Origin: Bacteroidales bacterium
GTDB lineage: Bacteria > Bacteroidota > Bacteroidia > Bacteroidales > 4484-276
Assembly (NCBI GenBank): GCA_021740425.1
Contig: JAIOZV010000014.1
Location: 1 to 35,509 of the forward strand
Length of the DNA stretch: 35,509 bases
Reading direction: 5' to 3'
Of this stretch, positions 19,290-28,491 are shown piece by piece (positions within the stretch are counted from its first letter, which is position 1; every line of letters starts with the position of its first letter). The notes below the pieces were generated by a model. It made no database searches. It saw only the letters and a program-made list of their open reading frames with translations, and was not told where the DNA came from. Made by a program: the position numbers and the translations under genes.

Positions 19290-21665
19290 ATGGCTAAAAA
19301 AAAGGATATAGTTAAAGTACCGGTGGCAAAATCAAAAGAAATAAAGGCAGTTCGCAAATCCACTGTAAAACAAAAGCCAAGTGCCACACCCGAAGAAAGT
19401 CCATTGATTGCTAAAGTCCAACCTGAGGTGCAGGCCAATACGAAACCAGCGATTAACAAGCAAATGGAGCTCACCATAGCCTCTAAGCCGGAAACAGTAA
19501 AAGCAGATGTGAAAATCGAAGTATTTGCAGATAATGTGGTAATTGAACCTGAAAAAGCTTTTGACACCGATATAATTACCGATAATACCAGATTAAAAGA
19601 CAGTAAAACCTTTGCAAAATCAGATGCTGTTGTGGAGCCAATATTGGCACCTGCAAATAAAACCAAAGAAATATCCAATACCAAAAGCCAGGATGCCGGG
19701 CTTGAAAAACCCCTGATTTCGGAGGAAGAAAAAATGAAAAATCCTGAAGTTGAATTTAAAGTAGAAATAAAAATGGAAGAAAATACCAAAGCTGAAGAGC
19801 CTGTAATAAGTGAAGTTGAAGCCTTGCAGGAGCTCACCGAAGAAAATGTAAACAAATCGTTGCTCATGGAGATTGCATGGGAAGTATGTAATCAGGTGGG
19901 AGGAATTTATACCGTGATTCAAACCAAAGTCCCTGCAACAAAAATGAAATGGGGAGACAATTATTTGCTCCTCGGGCCATATTTTTCCAATCAAACCGGA
20001 GCCATTTTTGAGTACGACAAAGATCTTTACAATGAGGAAAAAATAAGAAACAATCCTGATCCTGTTAAGGAGGTGGTAAGGCAAATGCACAGTATGGGAT
20101 ATGATGTTCATTATGGTACCTGGCTCATCGACGGGCGGCCAAAAGCCATTCTTTTCAATCCCCAGTCACTGTTGCCCAAAATTCACGAGCACAAATATAT
20201 TTTCTGGGAACACCACAATATCACTTTGCCCGGAAACGACTATCTTGTTGATCAGGTAGTTTCATTCGGTTTCATGGTTTACGAATTTATAAAACTGTTG
20301 TCCTACAACGAAAACAATAACAAGCAGCTTATTGCGCATTTTCACGAATGGATGGCGGGAATCCCGATACCTGAGCTCAGGAGGCACAATATTAACATCA
20401 GGATAGTCTTTACTACCCATGCTACCATGCTAGGGCGTTATCTGGCCATGAACGATCCCGGGTTTTACGACCATCTGCCTTTTTACGACTGGGAAAAAGA
20501 AGCCAGTCATTTCAACATTGCTCACATCGTACAGGTTGAAAGAGCAGCTTCACATGGGGCACATATTTTCTCCACAGTCAGCGATATAACCGCCAACGAG
20601 TGCAAATATTTGCTTGGCCGGGAACCACAGGCTATTCTTCCAAACGGCCTTAACATTAAACGCTTTGAAGTGATGCATGAATTTCAGCAAATTCATAAGC
20701 AAACCAAAGGGAAAATCAATGAGTTTGTGATGGGTCATTTTTTCCATAATTATACCTTCGACCTCGATAAAACCCTATACTTTTTTACCTCCGGAAGGTT
20801 TGAATATTTCAATAAAGGATTCGACCTTACCCTTGAAGCATTGGCCAGGCTAAACTGGATGATGAAATCGGAGAATATCGATAAAACAGTGGTGATGTTC
20901 TTTATCACAAAAAATCCCTTCAGGTCGATCAATTCAAGTATCCTCGAATCGAGAGCCAAGCTTGAAGAGATCAGGCGCAATTGCGACAACATCCAGGAAG
21001 TACTGGCTGAGAAGCTTTTCAATAATATGCTTTCGCGGGATGATATCAACGAATTGCCAAACCTCAACGACCTTGTGGATGATTATTTGGCGCTGCGTCT
21101 AAGGAGAAACTTAGGCAGTTGGCGTGATACCCAAATGCCTGCCATCGTTACCCACGACCTCGTAGATGAGGGCGGTGATGCCATTATGAATTTCCTGAAA
21201 ACCTCGCATTTGCTCAATTATCGTGAAGACAAGGTGAAAGTGGTTTATCATCCCGACTTTGTTTCTACCGCCAATCCGCTTTTTCGAATGGATTATCTTC
21301 AGTTTGTCAGGGGTTGTCACCTTGGTGTTTTCCCAAGTTATTATGAACCCTGGGGCTATACTCCGCTTGAGTGCTGTGCCAGCGGCCTCCCATCAATAAC
21401 CACCGATCTTGCAGGCTTTGGTTCCTATGTTAAAAATCACGTGGAAGATAGCGATGAAAAAGGTTTGTGGGTAATTAACCGTCGAAATCGCCCGGCGGGT
21501 GATGTAGCTGATGACATTGCAAAAAAAATGTTCGATTTTGTTAAACTTGAACGGCGTGAGCGTATCGCACTAAGAAACCGAATCGAAAACAATTCAACCA
21601 TGTTTGGCTGGCGTCAGTTGCGCAAATACTATGATAATGCCTATGCAAAGGTGCTTAAAATATAG
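19290..21665 (+). CDS. glycogen synthase, GT3 (eukaryote-like) family, with long N-terminal extension
   Basis: Transfers glucose from a nucleotide sugar to growing alpha-1,4-glucan. The catalytic part starts near residue 190 with MEIAWEVCNQVGGIYTVIQT, the GT3 (animal/fungal Gsy) N-terminal signature, not the GlgA/GT5 form. It ends with YYEPWGYTPLECCASGLPS (about residues 685-705), the C-domain nucleotide-sugar site with the retaining-GT glutamate. The first about 190 residues are low-complexity, rich in Lys, Glu, Ala, Pro and Val, with no visible fold, and are absent from many family members. An in-frame Met193 (ATG at 19866) could serve as a start for the bare enzyme. The gene has its own promoter and no glycogen-branching or debranching neighbours. 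Confidence 0.9.
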   Translation: MAKKKDIVKVPVAKSKEIKAVRKSTVKQKPSATPEESPLIAKVQPEVQANTKPAINKQMELTIASKPETVKADVKIEVFADNVVIEPEKAFDTDIITDNTRLKDSKTFAKSDAVVEPILAPANKTKEISNTKSQDAGLEKPLISEEEKMKNPEVEFKVEIKMEENTKAEEPVISEVEALQELTEENVNKSLLMEIAWEVCNQVGGIYTVIQTKVPATKMKWGDNYLLLGPYFSNQTGAIFEYDKDLYNEEKIRNNPDPVKEVVRQMHSMGYDVHYGTWLIDGRPKAILFNPQSLLPKIHEHKYIFWEHHNITLPGNDYLVDQVVSFGFMVYEFIKLLSYNENNNKQLIAHFHEWMAGIPIPELRRHNINIRIVFTTHATMLGRYLAMNDPGFYDHLPFYDWEKEASHFNIAHIVQVERAASHGAHIFSTVSDITANECKYLLGREPQAILPNGLNIKRFEVMHEFQQIHKQTKGKINEFVMGHFFHNYTFDLDKTLYFFTSGRFEYFNKGFDLTLEALARLNWMMKSENIDKTVVMFFITKNPFRSINSSILESRAKLEEIRRNCDNIQEVLAEKLFNNMLSRDDINELPNLNDLVDDYLALRLRRNLGSWRDTQMPAIVTHDLVDEGGDAIMNFLKTSHLLNYREDKVKVVYHPDFVSTANPLFRMDYLQFVRGCHLGVFPSYYEPWGYTPLECCASGLPSITTDLAGFGSYVKNHVEDSDEKGLWVINRRNRPAGDVADDIAKKMFDFVKLERRERIALRNRIENNSTMFGWRQLRKYYDNAYAKVLKI

Positions 21666-21865
21666 CTGGCATTAAATTCCCGCATCTTGATGTTTTGTTA
21701 GGATTGCATCACCCGTCTGGCAGTCAAAAATCCTTGTTCAGACAGTTCAATTACTGCTTTGGAGTTTTTTGTCTGAAGCATCTCAAAGGATTATATATCT
21801 ATGCACTGTTTTTCGTTGAAAGAAAAGAATACATTGTGAATTTGACAACACAAAGATGAATTTTT
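21666..21865. promoter_or_regulatory. gap with possible promoter of the heme-lipoprotein operon
   Basis: GTTG at 21815-21818 and TGAATTTG at 21837-21844 (one mismatch to TAnnTTTG) are 18 bases apart, 22 bases before the ATG at 21866. Nothing else stands out. Confidence 0.3.
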
Positions 21866-22858
21866 ATGAAAAGATTTAAGCTTGCATCGCTTCCATTAGT
21901 GTTCCTGGTTTTTTTATGGGTTTCGGCTTGTAAACACGATCCTGCTGAAATGCCAAATCCCGGCGGGGGAGAGGAACCCGAAATTTGTGATACCGTGAAT
22001 GTAACATTCCAGGGCTCGGTATTCCCGATTTTACAACAATACTGTCTGAGTTGTCACAGCGGGGCAACACCTGAAGCCGGGCTAAACTTTGAGAACTACG
22101 AGGATGTGGCTTTTGTTGCCCGGAGCGGACAACTGCTTGGAGCCATCAGGCACGAGGCGGGCTTTACGGCCATGCCGCCCTCAGGAATAAAACTATCTGA
22201 TTGCAACATTGCAAAATTTGAAATCTGGATCCGCGATACAACCTTCACCGAGCCTGATCCGGGAGGCAATACCTGCGATCCCGATACAGTTTATTTTCAG
22301 AACACCATTTTGCCGCTCTTACAGTCATCCTGCGGCATTATCGGATGCCATGATCCGGGAACTGCCACCGGGCGAATCATCCTTACCGATTATAATTATA
22401 TTATGAACTCAGGTGTAATTACTCCCGGAGACCCTCAGGATAGCGAGTTATATGAGAAAATTACAGAAGACGATCCTGACAAAGTTATGCCTCCACCACC
22501 AAATGCTTCCTTGACGGCTGAACAAAAAGCTGCTGTTTTTAAGTGGATTCAGCAGGGGGCTTTAAATAATTATTGCGATCAAGCGGAATGCGATACGGTA
22601 AATGTAACTTTCAGCACAACTATATGGCCTGTTGTGCAGGGACGATGTTTCGGATGCCATAACGGTCCCAATGCACAGGGAGGTATCAGCCTCGACAATT
22701 ATACGAATATTGCTGAAGTCGCAAATTCAGGCAGATTGATGGGAGCTATCAGGCATGAGGAAGGTTATGCCCCCATGCCCCAAAACGGCAGCAAATTATC
22801 AGATTGCAACATTACTCAATTTCAAAAATGGATAAATGATGGTACACCAAACAATTAG
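21866..22858 (+). CDS. lipoprotein with three c-type heme-like modules
   Basis: The signal ends in a lipobox (VSAC, Cys22), so the protein is probably outer-membrane anchored. A Gly/Pro/Glu linker precedes three modules. Module 1 (41-123) has CLSCH (60-64) and MPPSG; module 3 (242-327) has CFGCH (261-265) and MPQNG. These two are strongly alike (CDTVNVTF start, LGAIRHE or MGAIRHE, KLSDCNI). Module 2 (137-233) is different: it has CGIIGCH (156-162), a C-x4-CH spacing, and VMPPPP, as in the cytochrome-c-like domains often annotated in Planctomycetes and Bacteroidota. Met residues after each site could be distal heme ligands. Likely role: electron transfer or heme-based sensing at the cell surface. 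The next gene overlaps it and carries one more module. Confidence 0.8.
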   Translation: MKRFKLASLPLVFLVFLWVSACKHDPAEMPNPGGGEEPEICDTVNVTFQGSVFPILQQYCLSCHSGATPEAGLNFENYEDVAFVARSGQLLGAIRHEAGFTAMPPSGIKLSDCNIAKFEIWIRDTTFTEPDPGGNTCDPDTVYFQNTILPLLQSSCGIIGCHDPGTATGRIILTDYNYIMNSGVITPGDPQDSELYEKITEDDPDKVMPPPPNASLTAEQKAAVFKWIQQGALNNYCDQAECDTVNVTFSTTIWPVVQGRCFGCHNGPNAQGGISLDNYTNIAEVANSGRLMGAIRHEEGYAPMPQNGSKLSDCNITQFQKWINDGTPNN

Positions 22859-23234
22859 TTATAGAAACCTGTTCGTAATATCAATTGTGGCAGTATTTTT
22901 TACCTGGGGTTTTAGCTCGTGTTACAACGATAACGAGGAAGACCTTTACCCGGGCACCATTGCCTGCGATACTACAAACATTACATACGCGGGAACTGTG
23001 GCTCCCATTCTTCAGATCAATTGCAACGGATGCCACAATACTGTAGTTCAGCAGTCGGGCATCATTACCGACAATTATTCCGACCTGCAAACCATAATTA
23101 ACAATGGTAGTTTCAAAGGAGCAATCAACCATCTCGGTGGTTTTTCACCCATGCCGAAGGATGGAGGAAAACTCAGCGATTGCGATCTTAAACAGATCAA
23201 TATCTGGCTCGACAGCGGATCCCCCAACAATTAA
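22836..23234 (+). CDS. single-module c-type heme-like lipoprotein
   Basis: A 132-residue lipoprotein with lipobox FSSC (Cys29) and one heme-attachment motif, CNGCH (63-67), followed by SPMPKDGGKLSDC. The whole module copies modules 1 and 3 of the preceding protein (CDTTNITYAGTVAPILQ start, GAINHLGGFSPMP). Its frame overlaps the previous gene by 23 bases, so translation is probably coupled. The start could be either of two adjacent ATG codons. It most likely arose by duplication of the module and acts with its neighbour. Confidence 0.75.
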   Translation: MMVHQTISYRNLFVISIVAVFFTWGFSSCYNDNEEDLYPGTIACDTTNITYAGTVAPILQINCNGCHNTVVQQSGIITDNYSDLQTIINNGSFKGAINHLGGFSPMPKDGGKLSDCDLKQINIWLDSGSPNN

Positions 23235-23252
23235 AACATTAAATTTTCGAAT

Positions 23253-24176
23253 ATGAAAATGAGCTTTATAAAATTAAGAATAATGAGACCTGCCACTTTG
23301 CTGCTTGCCTTCCTCTTGTCATTTTCGGTGTCGAGAGCACAGGACGATCTGATGACTTTGTTTGATCAGGGAGAGGAAACCACAGATTACACTTATGCAA
23401 CTTTTAAAACAAGCAGACTTGTGTTGGGGCAATCGGTCGAAAATCCTGCCAAAGGAACCATGTTGTTTTTAATTCAGCACCATTTTGGCTACATCAATAC
23501 TGGAGCCTATGAGTTTTGGGGTCTCGACCAGGCAACCATCAGGCTGGGACTGGAGTACGGCCTCAACGACTGGCTGGCATTTGGTGTCGGACGCAGCAGT
23601 TACAAAAAAAACTATGACGGGTTTTTGAAAGCAAAAATACTCAGGCAAAGTTCAGGTGCTGTAAACATGCCCCTGTCCATTTCGTATTTTGGAAGCCTTG
23701 CGCTAAACTCATTGAAGTGGTCTGAGCCCGATCGTAAAAATTATTTTTCTTCAAGATTGTCCTACACCCATCAATTGCTGATAGCCCGAAAATTGAGTCC
23801 TGCCATTTCGCTGCAGATTACGCCAACCATCGTTCACAAAAACCTGGTTCCAACCAACGAAGACAAGAATACTATTTTTGCCAGCGGTTTTGGTGGCAGG
23901 TTAAAGGTGAGCAATCGGGTTTCGGTAAATGCTGAATACTTTTATGTGCTCCCCGATCAAATCGTTTCACAGGAATATGATAACTCCTTCTCTTTAGGTT
24001 TTGATATAGAAACAGGAGGGCATGTGTTTCAGCTTTTCCTCACCAATTCAAACCCCATTTTCGAAAGTGGTTTTATTACCGAAACAAATGGTAAATGGAC
24101 AAATGGTGACATTTATTTCGGTTTTAATATTTCCAGGGCATTTACAATAGTTAAACCCGAAGGATTTAAAGAGTAA
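23253..24176 (+). CDS. outer-membrane beta-barrel protein (DUF5777-like)
   Basis: A secreted 307-residue protein: the signal ends near SVSRAQDD, followed by alternating strands with many aromatic girdle residues (HHFGYINTG, FGVGRSSYKKNYDGFL, SISYFGSLALNS). The arrangement resembles DUF5777-type barrels, which in Bacteroidota often lie beside cytochrome-like lipoproteins. It follows the two heme lipoproteins with an 18-base gap and is probably part of the same envelope unit. Function is unknown; a platform or pore for the lipoproteins is a guess. Confidence 0.65.
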   Translation: MKMSFIKLRIMRPATLLLAFLLSFSVSRAQDDLMTLFDQGEETTDYTYATFKTSRLVLGQSVENPAKGTMLFLIQHHFGYINTGAYEFWGLDQATIRLGLEYGLNDWLAFGVGRSSYKKNYDGFLKAKILRQSSGAVNMPLSISYFGSLALNSLKWSEPDRKNYFSSRLSYTHQLLIARKLSPAISLQITPTIVHKNLVPTNEDKNTIFASGFGGRLKVSNRVSVNAEYFYVLPDQIVSQEYDNSFSLGFDIETGGHVFQLFLTNSNPIFESGFITETNGKWTNGDIYFGFNISRAFTIVKPEGFKE

Positions 24177-24564
24177 GCCTTATTCGCGTTGGATTCGTTA
24201 TTCCAAAGCTTCGTTACCATTGGGATACCTTTTGCCCCTTTCGTGGTAAACACGAAAAACCATGGAGCAGAAATGAAGCTGTGGGAAAATGAATGTGTTA
24301 TGAAAAGTGGTTTATGGGTTTCTTCATGCTTTCACCGATTCATTTTTATCATCATCACAGTAGGCTTAAAGAAATACACCTGGTTCAAAATTCCTTGTGA
24401 CCTAAATAAAATGCACTATGTGTTTTGTGGTAAAAAATAATCCCACCAAAAATCGCATGTTCCGGATATTCCTGACCTCTTTTTTTTTGTGCGTTCATTA
24501 AAATGTAAAACTCGTTTTCGGTTTTCAAATCACATTTTGTTAATTTGCAAAAAATTCAAAATTT
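24177..24564. other. non-coding gap with degenerate element
   Basis: A small open frame at 24189-24440 has no recognisable features and is not called. GCCCCTTTCGTGGTAAACAC near 24233 (which reads on the other strand as a relative of the suf-cupin gap) and CTATGTGTTTTGTGGTAAAA near 24416 suggest a decayed repeat. TTAATTTG near 24539-24546 is a one-mismatch -7 element that could serve purD. Confidence 0.35.
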
Positions 24565-25857
24565 ATGAACGTACTCATACTTGGATCCGGTGGCCGTGAA
24601 CATGCTTTTGCCTGGAAAATTGCGCAAAGCCCCCAACTTGAAAACCTGTTTATTGCACCCGGAAATGCAGGCACCATTTCCCATGGCCTCAATGTGGATT
24701 TAAACCCGGAAGATTTTGACGGGATTGCCCGTTTTGTTTCTGATAACAAAATAGATATGATTGTGGTAGGTCCGGAAGCTCCCCTTGTAAAAGGCATCCG
24801 CGATTTTTTTGACGAAAAGCCGCAGTTTGCACACCTGTCTGTTATTGGTCCCTCCAAGGCAGGTGCTATGCTTGAAGGCAGCAAGGATTTTGCAAAAGCA
24901 TTCATGAAAAAACATCAAATTCCCACAGCAGCTTATCAAACCTTTGGAGCAGGTGAAACCGGTAAAGGCCATAATTTTATGGAAACACTGCGCCCTCCTT
25001 ATGTACTTAAGGCCGATGGACTTGCCGCCGGCAAAGGCGTGATTATTACAGGAGATTTGGATTTTGCAAAAAATACCCTTACCGAAATGATCGACAGGGC
25101 AAAGTTCGGGGAGGCCAGCAGCAAAGTGGTTATCGAAGAATTTCTGGATGGAATTGAGGTTTCAGTTTTTGTGTTGACTGATGGGAAAAATTATGTTATG
25201 CTGCCCGAAGCCAAAGATTACAAAAGGATAGGAGAGGGCGATACAGGAAAAAACACAGGAGGTATGGGTAGCATTTCTCCCGTAGCTTTCGCTGATGATG
25301 TTTTTATGCGAAAAGTTGAGGATCAAATTATAAAACCAACCATTCATGGTCTGCAAAACGAAAATATACTTTACCAGGGTTTTATCTTTTTTGGGTTGAT
25401 AAATGTCGGGGGCGAGCCCTTTGTTATTGAGTACAATTGCCGCATGGGCGATCCTGAGACTGAAGCCGTTATTCCACGAATTAAATCTGATTTTCTGGAA
25501 TTGCTAAAGGCTGTAAAGCAGCAGGATCTTAACATGCAATCTATCCAATTTGAAACTAACCATGCAGCGTCTGTTTTCCTGGTTTCGGGAGGTTATCCCG
25601 ACGATTATGAAAAAGGTAAAGTGATAACAGGCCTTGAAAACGTCTCAGGCAGCATAGTTTTTCATGCAGGCACAAAAATTCTTGATTGCAATACCGTAAC
25701 CAGTGGTGGTCGTGTACTGGCAGTTACATCTCTCGCCCCCACCATGAAACTGGCTTTGGAGAAATCCTATGAAAATGTACAACGGATAAATTTTGATAAG
25801 AAAGCTTTTCGCCGTGATCTGGGAAATGATTTGCTAAAATATACCTCATCTTTGTAG
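24565..25857 (+). CDS. purD: phosphoribosylamine--glycine ligase
   Basis: Joins glycine to 5-phosphoribosylamine with ATP, the second step of purine synthesis. ATP-grasp layout: MNVLILGSGGREHAFAWK at the N-terminus, VGPEAPLVKGI near 70, SKDFAKAFM near 110, ADGLAAGKGV near 152, and the signature EYNCRMGDPETEAV near 292. The 430 residues are typical. It heads a unit with the membrane protein and rnhB (34- and 1-base gaps). Confidence 0.97.
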   Translation: MNVLILGSGGREHAFAWKIAQSPQLENLFIAPGNAGTISHGLNVDLNPEDFDGIARFVSDNKIDMIVVGPEAPLVKGIRDFFDEKPQFAHLSVIGPSKAGAMLEGSKDFAKAFMKKHQIPTAAYQTFGAGETGKGHNFMETLRPPYVLKADGLAAGKGVIITGDLDFAKNTLTEMIDRAKFGEASSKVVIEEFLDGIEVSVFVLTDGKNYVMLPEAKDYKRIGEGDTGKNTGGMGSISPVAFADDVFMRKVEDQIIKPTIHGLQNENILYQGFIFFGLINVGGEPFVIEYNCRMGDPETEAVIPRIKSDFLELLKAVKQQDLNMQSIQFETNHAASVFLVSGGYPDDYEKGKVITGLENVSGSIVFHAGTKILDCNTVTSGGRVLAVTSLAPTMKLALEKSYENVQRINFDKKAFRRDLGNDLLKYTSSL

Positions 25858-25891
25858 CCGCTGATTCGAACAATTAAATCAGGAAATATCT

Positions 25892-26875
25892 ATGATTATC
25901 CGACTTTTCAGGGCTCAGTACCTGCTTCAGTATGTGCTGCTGTTTTTATTCACGGCGCTGCTTTGGGCTGATGCTATCCTGTTTCCTGATTTGCTGGTCA
26001 CAGGGCAGGGCTTTGAAGGCTTCCCCTTGATAAAAAAATTCGTACTCAGCTACCCGCTCCTGTCGGTATTTGTTTCCATTTTGCTGCTTTACACCCAGGC
26101 GCTGATGCTCAATGCCGCGGCAGGCGAGCACCGGCTGGTAGAGCGCAATCAGCTTGTGCTTGCTGCACTTTACGTTTTGATTATGTCGAGCCAGCCCGAA
26201 ATGGTTCAACCCAACATGATGCTGCCTGTAAATCTCTTGCTCATTCTGGCGCTATACATTATCCTGAAACTTTATGGAGAGAAAGAATCGCTAAGTACGT
26301 TGTTTGATGTGGGGTTTCTGACGGGGCTGGCAACATTGTTTTTTTTCCCTGCTGTTGCCTTTCTGCCTTTTATTGTTGTGAGTTTGTTGGTTTTCCAAAT
26401 GGTGCGGTGGCGTGAATGGCTTATCCCAATCGTTGGTTTTGTCACACCTTTCATTTTTGTAACGGTTTGGTATTTTTGGTTTGACCAATTACCCGAAAAA
26501 TTTGATTATTTTTTGACATTATTTGCTTTTCAAATTCCATCATACCATGATGCTTCCGCGAATATGATTTTGATATGGGGTCTGTTTGCTGTACTGGTAT
26601 TTTTTGGATTTATTAAAATCTTAAGATCAGCATCTGAAGGATCGGTGGAGCGCCGAAAAAAAAACAGGGTAGTAATCTTTATGTTTTTGTTTGCCCTGGC
26701 AAGTTCATTTTTTTCAGGACAAAAACTTATTTCTCATATCTATCTTGAGATCATTCCTGTGGTGATATTTTTATCATCCTATATTTCCGGGGTAAGGAAA
26801 TTGTTTTTGACAGAGCTGATTGTGGCCATAATTTTTGTAGCCATCATTGCCATCAAAGTATTAAATTTTTCCTGA
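25892..26875 (+). CDS. polytopic membrane protein, DUF6427-like
   Basis: A 327-residue protein with about nine hydrophobic helices and few soluble loops, lacking enzyme motifs. Its length, helix pattern and place directly after purD match DUF6427-type proteins of Bacteroidota, as far as can be judged by eye. The family's function is not known. An Arg/Lys-rich loop (SVERRKKNR) at about residue 250 should be cytoplasmic. The stop codon is one base before the rnhB start, so both genes share a transcript. Confidence 0.65.
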   Translation: MIIRLFRAQYLLQYVLLFLFTALLWADAILFPDLLVTGQGFEGFPLIKKFVLSYPLLSVFVSILLLYTQALMLNAAAGEHRLVERNQLVLAALYVLIMSSQPEMVQPNMMLPVNLLLILALYIILKLYGEKESLSTLFDVGFLTGLATLFFFPAVAFLPFIVVSLLVFQMVRWREWLIPIVGFVTPFIFVTVWYFWFDQLPEKFDYFLTLFAFQIPSYHDASANMILIWGLFAVLVFFGFIKILRSASEGSVERRKKNRVVIFMFLFALASSFFSGQKLISHIYLEIIPVVIFLSSYISGVRKLFLTELIVAIIFVAIIAIKVLNFS

Positions 26876-26876
26876 G

Positions 26877-27473
26877 ATGCTTCAGCAATCCTTTTCAAAT
26901 AAATTTATCGAAGCCGGTTGCGATGAAGCCGGCAGAGGATGTTTGGCCGGGCCTGTTTTTGCAGCAGCCGTAATTCTTCCAAAGGATTTTGAAAATGAAC
27001 TGCTCAACGACTCTAAAAAATTAAAGGAAAAAGACCGTGATGCACTTCGTGTGCTTATCGAAGCGGAGGCGATGAGCTGGGCTGTGGCCAGTGTGGATAA
27101 TGTGCTGATTGACGAAATTAACATCCTCAACGCTTCATTTCTGGCCATGCACCTTGCCATAGACCAACTAACCCAAATTCCCGGCCTATTACTCATCGAT
27201 GGGAACCGCTTTAGATCCTATAAAAAAATTCCACACCAGTGCATTATTCATGGCGATGGGAAGTTTTTATCCATTGCGGCGGCTTCCATTTTAGCCAAAA
27301 CCCACCGCGATGAATACATGAAAAAATTGCATGCTGAATATCCGGTTTACAACTGGAAACAAAATAAGGGTTATCCCACCAAAGCACATAAAAGAGCCAT
27401 TGCCCAACATGGCACTACGCCTCTTCACAGGTTGACTTTTAACATGAACGAGCAGTTGAAGTTTGATTTTTAG
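26877..27473 (+). CDS. rnhB: ribonuclease HII
   Basis: Cleaves RNA in RNA-DNA hybrids and single ribonucleotides in DNA. The active-site segment GCDEAGRGCLAGPV (Asp16, Glu17) opens the protein, with LLIDGN (Asp near 104) and AAASILAKTHRDEYM (fourth acidic residue) further on; the C-terminus has NKGYPTKAHKRAI and HRLTF. At 198 residues it is complete. It is the last gene of the purD unit and converges on the efflux operon, from which it is separated by the duplicated tolC-tail region. Confidence 0.96.
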   Translation: MLQQSFSNKFIEAGCDEAGRGCLAGPVFAAAVILPKDFENELLNDSKKLKEKDRDALRVLIEAEAMSWAVASVDNVLIDEINILNASFLAMHLAIDQLTQIPGLLLIDGNRFRSYKKIPHQCIIHGDGKFLSIAAASILAKTHRDEYMKKLHAEYPVYNWKQNKGYPTKAHKRAIAQHGTTPLHRLTFNMNEQLKFDF

Positions 27474-27538
27474 TCCTACTTATTAGCGGAAGGGTTTCGG
27501 CACGAATTGGCTGAGATATTCCTGATAAAATCCACTGT

Positions 27539-27624
27539 TTAAAACCGCAGCATTCCACTGATTTGTCTCAGGTTGAGGCCTGTCATTTTCATTGTATATT
27601 CAGCAATAAGCAGGTTGTTTTCGG
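27539..27624 (-). pseudogene. detached tolC 3'-end fragment, copy 1
   Basis: On the minus strand this encodes about 27 residues matching the end of the TolC gene at 30046: ENNLLIAEYTMKM, then TGLNLRQISGMLRF and a TAA stop. It has no upstream tolC sequence and the match ends at GTTTTCGG (27617-27624). It lies 65 bases past the rnhB stop, so it may be the original gene end displaced by insertion. Confidence 0.8.
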
Positions 27625-27965
27625 TCCGGCAGAAATTCCCGGAGAAGCCCGAAAATCGTTGTCCGGATTTGAGGAAGGTACAAATCGAAAAAGTGTAAGC
27701 TGTTCTCACGAATGCTCATTCCCGTAAGGGTGATGAACCTGAAATTACCGGCATCAAAGTAAACACCATTCATGGCACAAAATCCCCGCGTTAATTTTCC
27801 GGTTTCCGGAGGAATTGCGTATTGTTTTTTTAGGACTGTTGGTGGCCTTTTTATTTTCGCTTCGAATGATTTCCGTTAGAAACACCGAAATGTTAAAAAG
27901 ATGATCGCAATCGATAAAAATGCCCTATGCCACAGGCCTTGCTTGAAAATAATTTGTTATCTTTG
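27625..27965 (+). repeat. leader repeat, copy 1 (direct repeat with 28798-29052)
   Basis: From about 27711 this matches copy 2 to its promoter end, about nine in ten bases identical over the best 140 bases (27756-27900). Copy 1 has about 85 extra bases next to the tolC fragment. The right end carries TATCTTTG (27958-27965), an exact TAnnTTTG match 21 bases before the GNAT-like gene. On the minus strand a frame is open from 27875 to 27600 and has one ATG at 27773. Confidence 0.8.
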
Positions 27966-27986
27966 AGTTTTAAATACCTATGTTAA

Positions 27987-28487
27987 ATGATTGATATATT
28001 AATAGATAGATTAACAAACTCAATTCGTAACACGATTAGTGGAGATCAGTTTAACACTGAAATCATTCAAGTTATTGTTGGCGAAAAAGGAATTACAAAA
28101 AAGGATTGGGTTTTTGACTGGAAAAATGAAATTAATGATACAAATAGAGAGGTTTACAAATTGGTAATTGTAAATAACGAAAAAATAACTCAAGGACTTA
28201 TAAGCATTACCGACAACAATGATCACATTTTCATGAATTTGATTGAAAGTGCAAAATTCAATAAAGGCAAAAACAAATTGTACGAGGGCGTGCCTGGAAA
28301 TTTAGTTGCTTTCGCTTGTAGACTTTCATTTGAGAAAGGATATGATGGAGTGGTTTCCTTTATTGCAAAAACAAAATTAGTCAGTCATTATAAAACAAGA
28401 TTAGGTGCAACAATATTTCATGGTGATCAAATGTTCATAGATACACCAGCAGCACTTAAACTGATTAGACAATACTTTAATAAATAA
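27987..28487 (+). CDS. GNAT-like acetyltransferase, cassette cargo
   Basis: A 166-residue protein resembling small GNAT-fold N-acetyltransferases. The middle has a GLISITDNNDHIFMNLIESA strand pair followed by a YEGVPGNLVAFACRLSFE segment, where the glycine turn would contact acetyl-CoA, then GYDGVVSFIAKTKLVSHY and a terminal helix. The exact acceptor is unknown. G+C is about one third, clearly below the core genes. It lies between two tolC-tail fragments with a promoter in the leader just upstream and a tiny basic ORF four bases downstream. It could be a toxin of a two-gene module, or a standalone acetylase. Confidence 0.6.
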   Translation: MIDILIDRLTNSIRNTISGDQFNTEIIQVIVGEKGITKKDWVFDWKNEINDTNREVYKLVIVNNEKITQGLISITDNNDHIFMNLIESAKFNKGKNKLYEGVPGNLVAFACRLSFEKGYDGVVSFIAKTKLVSHYKTRLGATIFHGDQMFIDTPAALKLIRQYFNK

Positions 28488-28491
28488 CAAC

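Noticed and set aside
19214-19867. 217-residue Ser/Thr/Phe-rich frame opposite the glycogen synthase N-terminus
   Set aside because: It is the antisense image of a Lys/Glu/Ala low-complexity segment; its composition follows from that, and it has no start or promoter signals of its own.
24189-24440. 83-residue open frame between the barrel gene and purD
   Set aside because: No signal, motif or composition typical of the neighbours; it overlaps the decayed repeat-like sequence.
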